In this document: positions 18,705-26,498 of the stretch, piece by piece
How the letters are laid out: every line of letters begins with the position of its first letter
Position numbering within the stretch: position 1 is the first letter of the stretch
Assembly: GCF_014042355.1 (NCBI RefSeq)
Contig: NZ_JACEZU010000006.1
Coordinates: forward strand, 310,001 to 374,000
Reading direction: 5' to 3'
Source: Rugamonas apoptosis
GTDB lineage: Bacteria; Pseudomonadota; Gammaproteobacteria; Burkholderiales; Burkholderiaceae_D
Length of the DNA stretch: 64,000 nt
The notes under the pieces: model-generated
Told to the model about the DNA's origin: nothing
Databases searched by the model: none
The model's input: the letters and a program-made list of their open reading frames with translations, nothing else
Program-made: the position numbers and the translations under genes

Positions 18705-19770
18705 TCAAATAGTTCTGCATGGTCGCTTCCGCCACCGAGGCCCACTGGTTCTGGTCCTGGCGGAAGCGCTTCCACGGCTCGTAGATCTTCTTGAACTTGG
18801 CGTTCTTGGCCGCTTCCTCCTCCATCACCTGCTGGGTGACCTTGTAGGCTTCGTCCATGATCTCCTTGGAGAACGTGTGCAGCTTGACGCCGCCCTTGAG
18901 CAGGCGCGCCAGCGCGGCCGGGTTCTTGGCGTCGTACTCGGCCTGCATCACCACGTGGCACTCGTAGCTGGCCGCTTCGATGGCGGCCTGGTATTCCTTG
19001 GGCAGCTTGTCCCACTCCTTGTGGTTGATGTAGAACGACAGCTGCGGCCCCGCCTCCCACCAGCCCGGCGCGTAGTAATGCGGCGCCACGCGCGACAAGC
19101 CCAGTTTCTCATCGTCGTACGGCCCCACCCACTCGGCCGCGTCGATGGTGCCCTTCTCCAGCGCCGCGTACAGGTCGCCGGCTGGAATCTGCTGCGGCAC
19201 CACGCCCATGCGCTCCATCACGCGGCCGGCGAAACCGGCCACCCGCATCTTCATGCCCTTCATGTCGGCCACCGAGCGGATCTCCTTGCGGTAGAAGCCG
19301 CCCATCTGGGTGCCCGTGTTACCGGCCATGAAGTTGACGATGCCGTATCCCTTGAAGAATTCGCGCATCAGTTCACGGCCGCCGCCCTGGTCGTACCACG
19401 CCGTCTGCTGGCGCGAGGTGAGGCCGAACGGCACGGCGCAATCGAAGGCGAACGCGGGATCCTTGCCGAAGTAGTAGTAGGACGGCGTGTGGCCCATCTC
19501 CACCGTGCCGGCCTGCACCGCGTCCAGCACCTGGAAGCCCGGCACGATTTCGCCTGCCGCGAAATTGCGGATCACGAACTTGCCGCCCGTGAGTTCGGCC
19601 ACCCGCTTGGTGAACTTGTCGCAGGCGCCGAAGATGGTGTCGAGCGTCTTGGGGAAGCTGGAGGTGAGGCGCCAGCTGATGGCGGGCTGGCTTTGCGCCA
19701 GGGCCGGCGCGGACAGGGCGGCGGCGGCGGCGCCGGCGGCCGATTTGGTGAGGAAGGAACGACGCTGCAT
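18685..19770 (-). CDS. TRAP transporter solute-binding protein DctP-like (copy 1)
   Basis: 361-residue periplasmic binding protein with a Tat-like signal (QRRSFLTKSAAGAAAAAL, cleavage near APALAQ). The EWVGPYDDEKLG and HYYAPGWWE segments resemble the TakP subgroup that binds 2-oxo acids, some with a cation; this specificity is inferred. The start at 19770 has GGAG 9 bp upstream; a longer frame to 19896 has no signal sequence. No dctQ or dctM membrane genes are nearby, so it is an orphan receptor. A close paralog lies at 26499-27593. Confidence 0.88.
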   Translation of the reverse strand: MQRRSFLTKSAAGAAAAALSAPALAQSQPAISWRLTSSFPKTLDTIFGACDKFTKRVAELTGGKFVIRNFAAGEIVPGFQVLDAVQAGTVEMGHTPSYYYFGKDPAFAFDCAVPFGLTSRQQTAWYDQGGGRELMREFFKGYGIVNFMAGNTGTQMGGFYRKEIRSVADMKGMKMRVAGFAGRVMERMGVVPQQIPAGDLYAALEKGTIDAAEWVGPYDDEKLGLSRVAPHYYAPGWWEAGPQLSFYINHKEWDKLPKEYQAAIEAASYECHVVMQAEYDAKNPAALARLLKGGVKLHTFSKEIMDEAYKVTQQVMEEEAAKNAKFKKIYEPWKRFRQDQNQWASVAEATMQNYLISMGRK

Positions 19771-19954
19771 GAACTGGACTCCAAATAATGGTTGCGTTGG
19801 CACGACAAGCTGGCCGTTAAGTGTAGAGCCATATTGCCAGGCGGGCAATCGCGGGCGCCCCGTTTGCGGGCCCGCGATGCGCAAAGCTTGTATCATTGCG
19901 ACAATTGCGCCACAAGCGCAGTCCCTTCACACTGAATTCAACAGGACCATAGCA

Positions 19955-21082
19955 ATGCCCATCAAAATCAGCCACCAATTCGACGCCGGCGCGATCGACG
20001 TGCTGCGCGCGGACGACCCGTCCGCCATCGAGCTCAATATCCGCAAGGACTCGCACGCCGACATCACCCAATGGTTCTTCTTCCGCGTGCAGGGCGCGCG
20101 CGAGACGTCGCTCACCATGCGCTTCCTGAACGCGGGACAGACCGCCTATCCGGATGGCTGGAATGAGTACGAGGCGGTGGCCAGCTACGACCGCGAAACG
20201 TGGTTCCGCGTGCCCACCAGCTTCGATGGCCAGGTGATGACGATCGACCACACGCCTACCCACGACAGCGTGTACTACGCCTATTTCGAACCCTACTCGT
20301 GGGAACGCCACCTGGCCCTGCTCGATTCGGCGCAGCTGTCGCCGCTGGTGCAACTGGAAGACCTGGGCAGCACCATCGATGGCCGCGACCTGAATATGCT
20401 GGTGATCGGCAATCCGGCCGCCGAGAAGAAAGTGTGGGTCATCGCCCGCCAGCACCCTGGCGAGACGATGGCGGAATGGTTCGTCGAAGGCATGGTGGAA
20501 GCGCTGCTGGACCCGGCCAACCCGTTCGGCCGCCAGTGCCTGACGGAGGCGGAATTCTACGTGGTGCCGAACATGAACCCGGACGGATCCGTGCGCGGCA
20601 ACCTGCGCACCAACGCGGCCGGCGCCAACCTCAATCGCGAGTGGATGACCCCGACCATGGCGCGCAGCCCGGAAGTGTTCCTGGTGCGCGAGAAGATGCA
20701 CGAAGTGGGCTGCGACCTGTTCCTCGACGTGCACGGCGACGAAGGTTTGCCCTATGTGTTCGTGGCCGGCAGCGAATCGCTGCCCGGGTTCACGGCCGAA
20801 CAGGCGGCGGCCCAGCAAAAGTTCATCAGCGACTTCAAGATCGCCAGCCCGGACTTCCAGGATGAACATGGCTACGGCGCCACGCCATTCACGGCCGAGA
20901 CGCTGACCATGGGTTCGCCCTACGTCACCCACGCCTTCGGCTGCCTGTCGCTGACGCTGGAAATGCCGTTCAAGGACAACGCCAACGATCCCGATCCCGA
21001 AGCCGGCTGGAGCGGCGCCCGCAGCGCCGAATTGGGCAAGTCCATCCTGCAACCGGTGCTGCAAGCGCTGCGCGCCCAGTAA
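19955..21082 (+). CDS. M14-family zinc carboxypeptidase (cytosolic, CCP-like)
   Basis: 375-residue protein with an N-terminal beta-sandwich typical of cytosolic carboxypeptidases and an M14 catalytic domain. Zinc ligands are seen in ARQHPGETMAEW (HxxE) and FLDVHGDEG (His), with NLNREW as the Asn-Arg substrate-binding motif and LTLEMPF as the probable catalytic-Glu region. No signal peptide is seen. The ATG at 19955 has AGGA upstream, so the long in-frame extension to 19487 was rejected. It is divergent from the TRAP binding-protein gene. Confidence 0.85.
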   Translation: MPIKISHQFDAGAIDVLRADDPSAIELNIRKDSHADITQWFFFRVQGARETSLTMRFLNAGQTAYPDGWNEYEAVASYDRETWFRVPTSFDGQVMTIDHTPTHDSVYYAYFEPYSWERHLALLDSAQLSPLVQLEDLGSTIDGRDLNMLVIGNPAAEKKVWVIARQHPGETMAEWFVEGMVEALLDPANPFGRQCLTEAEFYVVPNMNPDGSVRGNLRTNAAGANLNREWMTPTMARSPEVFLVREKMHEVGCDLFLDVHGDEGLPYVFVAGSESLPGFTAEQAAAQQKFISDFKIASPDFQDEHGYGATPFTAETLTMGSPYVTHAFGCLSLTLEMPFKDNANDPDPEAGWSGARSAELGKSILQPVLQALRAQ

Positions 21083-21099
21083 GCACTCACTCGCATCCG

Positions 21100-21189
21100 A
21101 GGCCAGTGCCCCGCGGGGTCAGCCTCATCGCCCCACGGGGGGCAGTGCCAACATTCGTACACGGACTCGTGCACGATGTAGGCACTGGC
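21100..21189. repeat. Palindromic intergenic element (GGCCAGTGCC/GGCACTGGCC)
   Basis: Perfect 10-bp arms GGCCAGTGCC (21100-21109) and GGCACTGGCC (21180-21189) enclose a second CAGTGCC copy (21142-21148) and near-palindromic GTACACGGACTCGTGCAC. It lies downstream of the carboxypeptidase gene and could form a large cruciform or RNA hairpin. It looks like a dispersed REP-type element, but no second full copy was found in this window. Confidence 0.55.
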
Positions 21190-21311
21190 CCCGCTTCCCG
21201 TTGGCACGGCGCCCGCCTCCCAGCCGCCGCTTTCCTCTCCGCATTGCCCCCGCCTTCCCACCCCGCGTCAAATCAAGCTCCCCCAACTGGCGTATTGCCA
21301 CCAACCAAATC

Positions 21312-21336
21312 GCAAATTATAATCATTCTCATTTGC
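21312..21336. promoter_or_regulatory. Fur box upstream of the peroxidase/flavin operon
   Basis: On the minus strand the segment reads AATGAGAATGATTATAAT, very close to the ferric-uptake-regulator consensus built from GATAAT hexamers. It is bounded by perfect GCAAAT/ATTTGC arms (21312-21317 and 21331-21336). It lies 19 bp before the ATG of the di-heme peroxidase gene, a position where bound Fur would block transcription or translation initiation. Confidence 0.75.
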
Positions 21337-21354
21337 AGTTAAATTCACCGCAAG

Positions 21355-22566
21355 ATGACTATGCAGACAACGATTTCCGCGACCATGACGCGCCTGGCGG
21401 GCGCCGCCCTGCTGCTGGCCCTGAGCGCCTGCGGCGGCTCCTCCTCCTCCGGCAATGCCACCGCCCCCTCGCCTACTTCCAGCCTGAGCGAACCCGCCCA
21501 ACTGGGGGCGTTGATCTTCAGCGACCAGTCGTTGTCCGCCTCCGGCCGCCAGTCCTGCGCCAGCTGCCATAACCCGGCGAATGCTCACGGCCCCACCAGC
21601 GACCTGGCGGCCGAACTGGGTGGCCCGGACGGTACCACGCCCGGCTTCCGCGCCGCGCCCTCGCTGCGTTACCTGGACCGCACGCCCGCTTTCGCCTTCG
21701 CCAAGGACGGTACGCCCACGGGCGGCTTCGACCGCGATGGCCGCGTCCAGTCGCTGGCCGAGCAAGGCCAGCGTCCGTTCCTGGCGCCGCACGAAATGGC
21801 CAACGCCAGCGTGGACGATGTCATCGCCCGTCTAAAGAAAACGCCGTACGCGGCCCGCTTCCGCCAGCAATTCGGCGACACCATCCTCGACCAGCCCGAA
21901 CAAGCGTTCAGCCGCATGACCTTCGCGCTACAGCAGTTCCAGCTGGAAGATGCATCGTTCCACCCCTACGATTCCAAGTACGACCAATTCCTGGCCGGTA
22001 AAGTGAAACTGGCCGACGCCGAACTGCGTGGCCTGGCCCTGTTCAACAACCCCACCAAGGGCAATTGCGCGGCCTGCCACACGAGCGCCCGCGGCGCGGA
22101 CGGCGCGGCGCCCCTGTTCACGGACTTCACCTTCGACAACCTGGGCGTGCCGCGCAACCCGCGCCTGGCCGCCACCGCCGACCCGGCCTACTTCGACCTG
22201 GGCCTGTGCGGCCCGGACCGCACCGACCTGACCGAGCGCGCCGACCTGTGCGGCGCCTTCAAGGTGCCAACGCTGCGCAACGTAGCCACCCGCAAGGTGT
22301 TCTTCCACAACGGCGCGTTCAGCAACCTGACGGACGTGGTGCGCTTCTACGTCACGCGCGACACCAATCCCGCGCTGTGGTATCCGGTGGCCGCCGACGG
22401 CACGGTGCAGAAGTTCAATGACCTGCCGCCTCAATATCGCGCCAACGTCAACGTGACGGAAGTGCCCTACAACCACCAGCCCGGCATGGCGCCCGCGCTG
22501 TCGCCGGACGAAATCAACGACCTGGTGCAGTTCCTGGGCACGCTGACCGACGGCTACCAGAATTAA
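21355..22566 (+). CDS. Di-heme cytochrome c peroxidase / MauG-like lipoprotein
   Basis: 403-residue exported protein with a lipobox (LALSAC, Cys26) after a short hydrophobic signal, then a Ser-rich linker. Two c-type heme sites are visible, C68-A-S-C71-H72 and C238-A-A-C241-H242, in the arrangement of the bacterial CCP/MauG family. This family reduces H2O2 or uses high-valent heme to oxidise a protein partner; which applies here is unclear. It is first in a Fur-box operon, 27 bp before the porin gene, so an envelope redox role tied to iron supply is likely. Confidence 0.88.
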   Translation: MTMQTTISATMTRLAGAALLLALSACGGSSSSGNATAPSPTSSLSEPAQLGALIFSDQSLSASGRQSCASCHNPANAHGPTSDLAAELGGPDGTTPGFRAAPSLRYLDRTPAFAFAKDGTPTGGFDRDGRVQSLAEQGQRPFLAPHEMANASVDDVIARLKKTPYAARFRQQFGDTILDQPEQAFSRMTFALQQFQLEDASFHPYDSKYDQFLAGKVKLADAELRGLALFNNPTKGNCAACHTSARGADGAAPLFTDFTFDNLGVPRNPRLAATADPAYFDLGLCGPDRTDLTERADLCGAFKVPTLRNVATRKVFFHNGAFSNLTDVVRFYVTRDTNPALWYPVAADGTVQKFNDLPPQYRANVNVTEVPYNHQPGMAPALSPDEINDLVQFLGTLTDGYQN

Positions 22567-22593
22567 TCTTAAAACCCGCAGACAAGAGAGAAC

Positions 22594-23919
22594 ATGATGA
22601 GCAAGATGATGAATAAGCGCGTGATCGCCATGGCCCTGACGGCCGCCTTCCTGAGCGCGCCGCTGGCCGCCACCGCCGGCGAAGCGGAACTGATGCAGCG
22701 CATCGAAAAGATGGCCGCCGAACTGGAACAGCTGAAGGCTGAACTGCGCGCCAGCGTCAAGAAGACGGATGCCGTCGAGCAGCGCCAGCAAGCCATGGCC
22801 GCCGCTCCGGCCCCTGCCGCCACCCCTGCCGCCGCCGCACCCGCGCCACAAATCGCCGCCTCCGCGCCCGCCACCATCGTCACCGGCTACGGTGAAATCA
22901 ATTACAACCGTCCCACCAAGGACGCCAGCGGCGCCCAGGCCGACGTGCGCCGCGCCGTGATCGGCATCACCCACCGCTTCGACGAGAAGACCAAGCTGGT
23001 TTCCGAATTCGAATGGGAACACGGCGTGGTGTCGGCCGACGACAAGGGCGAGAGCGAAGTCGAACAGCTGTACGTGGAGCGTGAATTCAGCAACGGCCTG
23101 CGCGGCAAGGCCGGCCTGTTCCTGATTCCTTCGGGCCTGCTCAACACCAATCACGAACCGACCGCCTACTACGGCGTCGAGCGCAACTTCGTCGAAACGG
23201 CCATCATTCCATCGACCTGGCGCGAAGTGGGCGTGGGCCTGTCGGGCGACACGGCCGCCGGCCTGACCTGGGATACCGGCATCACCACCGGCTTCGACCT
23301 GGGCAAGTGGGACGCCACCTCGGAAGATGGCCGCGAATCGCCGCTGGGCGCCATCCACCAGGAAGGCCAGCAAGCCAAGTCGCGCGACCTGAGCGTGCAC
23401 GCGGCCCTGAACTGGCGCGGTGTACCGGGCCTGCTGGTGGGCGGCTCCGTCTTCACCGGCAAGGCTGGCCACAAGGCGGCCGGTTTCGCCGGCCAGGATG
23501 CCCGCATCACCGTCTACGACCTGCACACCCGCTACACGCCGGGCCACTGGGACCTGTCGGCCCTGTACGCGCGCGGCCAGATCAACAACACGGAAGCGCT
23601 CAACGCCACGCTGGTGGGCAGCCCGACCCCGGTGCCAAGCAGCTTCGCCGGCTGGTATCTGCAAGCGGCCTACCAGTTGCTCAAATCGGGCGACTACGTG
23701 CTGAGTCCCTTCGCCCGCTATGAGCAGTTCAACACGGCCAAGACCTACGCTGGCCTGCCGCAAGGCCTGGACGTGGCCACCGGCACGGACGAGAAAGTGG
23801 CCACCGTCGGCGCCAACCTGAAAGTGGGCGAAGGCGTGGTGCTGAAAGCCGACTACCAGAAATTCCGCGAAGATAAGACCCGCGACCGCCTGAACCTGGG
23901 CGTGGGCTTCTCGTACTGA
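22594..23919 (+). CDS. OprP/OprO-like outer-membrane porin
   Basis: 441-residue protein with a signal peptide (about residues 1-29, LAATAGEA), a coiled-coil stretch at about 32-70 (LMQRIEKMAAELEQLKAEL), an Ala/Pro-rich linker, and a beta-barrel from about residue 90 to the end. The barrel starts ATIVTGYGEINYN and ends with an aromatic residue (LGVGFSY), as outer-membrane barrels do. It resembles the phosphate-selective porin family; the substrate in this iron-linked operon is unknown. It lies between the di-heme peroxidase and the FMN-binding protein. Confidence 0.85.
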   Translation: MMSKMMNKRVIAMALTAAFLSAPLAATAGEAELMQRIEKMAAELEQLKAELRASVKKTDAVEQRQQAMAAAPAPAATPAAAAPAPQIAASAPATIVTGYGEINYNRPTKDASGAQADVRRAVIGITHRFDEKTKLVSEFEWEHGVVSADDKGESEVEQLYVEREFSNGLRGKAGLFLIPSGLLNTNHEPTAYYGVERNFVETAIIPSTWREVGVGLSGDTAAGLTWDTGITTGFDLGKWDATSEDGRESPLGAIHQEGQQAKSRDLSVHAALNWRGVPGLLVGGSVFTGKAGHKAAGFAGQDARITVYDLHTRYTPGHWDLSALYARGQINNTEALNATLVGSPTPVPSSFAGWYLQAAYQLLKSGDYVLSPFARYEQFNTAKTYAGLPQGLDVATGTDEKVATVGANLKVGEGVVLKADYQKFREDKTRDRLNLGVGFSY

Positions 23920-23933
23920 TTCCGGTACCGACC

Positions 23934-24467
23934 ATGCGCTACCTGGCCCTGATCCCGCTGGCGGCCGGCGCCGCCTGCGCGCCTGCCTTCGCCACCCAGT
24001 ACCTGAACGTGGAGCAGGCGCAAAAGCTCATGTTCGCGGACGCCACCAGCTTCCGCGAACAGAATCTAGCGCTCACCCTGCCGCAGATGCAGCAGGTGGA
24101 AAAGCTGGCCGGCCTGCCGGCCCGCTCCGTCAACTGGCGCGTGTTCGGGGCCTACAAGGGCGACGCCCTGCTTGGTTTCATGGTGCTGGATGACGTGATC
24201 GGCAAGTTCGAACTGATCTCGTACGCCGTCGGCCTCAATCCCGACGCCACCATCCGCCAGGTGGAAATCCTGGCCTACCGCGAAAGCCACGGCGGCGAAA
24301 TCCGCACCCCGGCCTGGCGCCGCCAGTTCGTGGGCAAGACGGCGCCCGCCGGGCTGGCCATCGGCGACGGCATCGCCAACATCAGCGGCGCCACGCTGTC
24401 GTGCACCCACCTGACGGACGGCGTGCGGCGCATCACCGCCATCGCCCAGGTGGCGCTGAAAAAATGA
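23934..24467 (+). CDS. Secreted FMN-binding-domain protein with flavinylation motif
   Basis: 177-residue protein with a signal peptide (residues 1-20, ending APAFA) and an FMN_bind domain like those of NqrC and RnfG. The motif DGIANISGATLSC (about residues 145-157) contains SGAT, whose Thr154 is the expected site of covalent FMN attachment by ApbE. The apbE gene follows with an ATGA overlap. It is probably a periplasmic one-flavin electron carrier between the downstream membrane protein and an acceptor. Confidence 0.88.
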   Translation: MRYLALIPLAAGAACAPAFATQYLNVEQAQKLMFADATSFREQNLALTLPQMQQVEKLAGLPARSVNWRVFGAYKGDALLGFMVLDDVIGKFELISYAVGLNPDATIRQVEILAYRESHGGEIRTPAWRRQFVGKTAPAGLAIGDGIANISGATLSCTHLTDGVRRITAIAQVALKK

Positions 24468-25303
24468 TACGGCGCGCCCAGCCCTGGCTGGGAACCATGG
24501 TGGAAATCACCGTGGCTGGCGCCGATCCGGCGCCGGACGCGCAGCAAGCCGTCACGCACGCCATCACGCAAGCGTTCGCCCAAGTGGCGCTGGTGCACCG
24601 CTTGATGAGCTTTCACGATGGCGCCAGCGACGTGGCCCGCCTCAACCTGGCCTGGGCCAGCGAAACCATCGCCGTCCATCCCCACACCTGGCAAGTGCTG
24701 CACCTGGCGCAGCAGGTGGCGGACCAATCGGACGGCATCTTCAACATCGCCTGCGCACCGCGCCTGGTGGACTGGGACTGCCTGCCGGCGCCCCAGCCGG
24801 ACCTGCCGGCCTACCGCCCCGGCGTGACCGTGCTGCGCTGCGAAGCGAACCACATGGTGCGCAAGGCGGCGCCGGGCTGGATCGACCTGGGCGGCATCGC
24901 CAAGGGTTACGCCGTCGACCTGGCCATCGCCGCGCTGCGCGAGGCCGGCGTGGTGAGCGCCTGCGTCAACGCCGGTGGCGACCTGCGCGCCATGGGCGAC
25001 GCGCCCTGGCCGGTGGCGATCCGCGACCCGCGCGCGCTGGCACAGGCGGGCGCCCGCCTCACCCTCACCAACGAAGCGCTGGCCACCTCGGCCAACTATT
25101 TCACGGCGCGCCGTCACGCCGGACGCCAGGTCAGCGCCCTGGTGGACGGCCGCGACGGCAGCCCCATCACGGATGGCGCCAGCGTCTCGGTGCGGGCCGC
25201 CACCTGCGCCGTGGCCGACGCGCTGACCAAGGTGGTGCTGGCCAGCGGCGATGCCGAACATCCCGCATTGCGCGCCATGGGCGCCACAGCCTTTATAATC
25301 TAG
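24464..25303 (+). CDS. apbE: ApbE-family FAD:protein FMN transferase
   Basis: 279-residue flavin transferase with WIDLGGIAKGYAVD and NAGGDLRAMG motifs and a metal-binding C-terminal region (DGASVSVRAATC). It attaches FMN to the SGAT threonine of the preceding protein. The start at 24464 overlaps the FMN_bind stop (ATGA). Oddly, no signal peptide or lipobox is visible from this start or from the extended frame to 24401, whereas most ApbE proteins act in the periplasm. Confidence 0.9.
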   Translation: MIRRAQPWLGTMVEITVAGADPAPDAQQAVTHAITQAFAQVALVHRLMSFHDGASDVARLNLAWASETIAVHPHTWQVLHLAQQVADQSDGIFNIACAPRLVDWDCLPAPQPDLPAYRPGVTVLRCEANHMVRKAAPGWIDLGGIAKGYAVDLAIAALREAGVVSACVNAGGDLRAMGDAPWPVAIRDPRALAQAGARLTLTNEALATSANYFTARRHAGRQVSALVDGRDGSPITDGASVSVRAATCAVADALTKVVLASGDAEHPALRAMGATAFII

Positions 25304-25306
25304 GCG

Positions 25307-25795
25307 ATGCACACTCAGACCACCCAACAACGGGCCTCCGCCCGCCACCACATCAACCTCAAGCTGGAACGCTGGCACCGGCGCAGCGTCTTCGTCAGCC
25401 TGGCCTTGTTGCTGGCCAGCGGCGCCGCCTGGCTGGTGGCGCGCTACTGGCTGCGCCAGGCCGGCCAGTTCGGTGAAACCGTGCACCCGCTGGAGCCGTG
25501 GGCGATGAAGCTGCACGGCGCGGCCGTCATGCTGACCCTGTTCTTTCTTGGCAGCCTGATGAACGCCCACATCCGGCGCGCCCTCAAGGCCGGCCGCAAC
25601 CTGGCCACGGGCTGGGGCATGATCGTCACCATGCTGTTCCTGATCGCCACCGGCTTCGGCCTGTACTACCTGGCCGGCGAAAGCGACCGCCCCGTGTGGT
25701 CCGCCCTGCACTGGGTGGTGGGGCTGGCGACGGGCGTGCTGTTCCTGCTGCACATCCTGCTGGGACGGCGCGGCAACCCGCACCGCCACCACTAG
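25307..25795 (+). CDS. Four-helix membrane protein, probable b-type heme electron carrier
   Basis: 162-residue protein with four predicted membrane helices (about 26-46, 66-86, 103-123 and 132-152). Histidines sit in or beside helices: H24, H70 (MKLHGAA), H88, H135 (ALHWVVG) and H149 (LLHILLG), the pattern expected for bis-His heme b ligation in DUF4405/PepSY-like cytochromes. It is 3 bp after apbE, the last gene of the operon. It could pass quinol electrons to the flavinylated periplasmic protein. No family name is certain. Confidence 0.72.
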   Translation: MHTQTTQQRASARHHINLKLERWHRRSVFVSLALLLASGAAWLVARYWLRQAGQFGETVHPLEPWAMKLHGAAVMLTLFFLGSLMNAHIRRALKAGRNLATGWGMIVTMLFLIATGFGLYYLAGESDRPVWSALHWVVGLATGVLFLLHILLGRRGNPHRHH

Positions 25796-25852
25796 AGCGT
25801 CGCCCTTCCTGCGGCGCCGCAAGTGATGGCGCGCGCTGCGGAACATAGCGGC

Positions 25853-26311
25853 TTACTTGTCCTTGTAGACGCCGCAGCTGACGATCAGGTCCTCGTATTT
25901 TTCAAAATACATGGATTTCGGTTCAATGGTCTTGGAAATGGGGTTGACGAACTTGTAGTCCTGCCAGCCCTTGCCCTTGGTCTTGGCCAGTTCCAGGCGC
26001 TCGCGGATGTACAGCTTACCGTCCTGGTCCTTGATGTCGATCAGGTTCACACCCTGCATGCGCTTGTTGCTGCCATGGGCCAGTTCCACGCCCTTCAAGT
26101 CCATGATGGTCACGTACAGGTCGCGGTCGCGATAGGTGGGGCTGAGGGTGTTGATTTCCGCGATGGTCTTGTCGCGGCCGTTGGCCTTGATGGCGGCGAT
26201 CACCTTGTGCACCATCTGCACGGCCTGTTCCGCCGTCCCATGTTCTTCCGCAAAGCAGTTGCCGACCAGGCACAGCGCGCTGATCAGGAATGCCGAAATG
26301 AATTTAGCCAT
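25853..26311 (-). CDS. Secreted single-Cache-domain protein
   Basis: 152-residue protein with a signal peptide (cleavage near NCFAEE) followed by one small-molecule-binding Cache (Cache_2-like) domain, with GKGWQDYKFVNPISKTIEPK as its conserved core. No signalling domain is attached, so it is a free periplasmic sensor or binding protein. The start at 26311 has GGAGA upstream. It is homologous to the protein at 38213-38674. It faces the apbE operon convergently. Confidence 0.75.
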   Translation of the reverse strand: MAKFISAFLISALCLVGNCFAEEHGTAEQAVQMVHKVIAAIKANGRDKTIAEINTLSPTYRDRDLYVTIMDLKGVELAHGSNKRMQGVNLIDIKDQDGKLYIRERLELAKTKGKGWQDYKFVNPISKTIEPKSMYFEKYEDLIVSCGVYKDK

Positions 26312-26440
26312 GTTGATGTCTCCGTTGATGGTGAGCCGCCGGATGATCAAACCAACAAGATTGATAACCGAACGTATCCACCAGTATCCCCCCGCAACGT
26401 GCTGCCGCTCAATAAGGGACTACACGTAGCCACCAAATAG

Positions 26441-26482
26441 AATGGGGACGTAGCACATTTTTAAATGTGCTACGTCCCCATT
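26441..26482. repeat. Perfect 20-bp-arm hairpin, GGGGACGTA-type repeat (copy 1)
   Basis: Arms 26441-26460 and 26463-26482 are perfect reverse complements around a 2-nt loop, with core GGGGACGTAGCACA. T-rich sequence follows on both strands, so it may also terminate transcription of the minus-strand TRAP binding-protein gene. A second element with the same core lies at 33329-33378. Confidence 0.8.
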
Positions 26483-26498
26483 TTTCAGGCGCTGACGC

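Noticed and set aside
19487-19954. 156-codon extension of the M14 carboxypeptidase
   Set aside because: It lies antisense to the TRAP binding-protein gene and lacks similarity to the family; ATG 19955 has its own ribosome-binding site.
25808-25830. TGCGGCGCCGCA palindrome after the heme-protein gene as a terminator
   Set aside because: It is short, with no T-run on either strand; such GC palindromes are common in this DNA.
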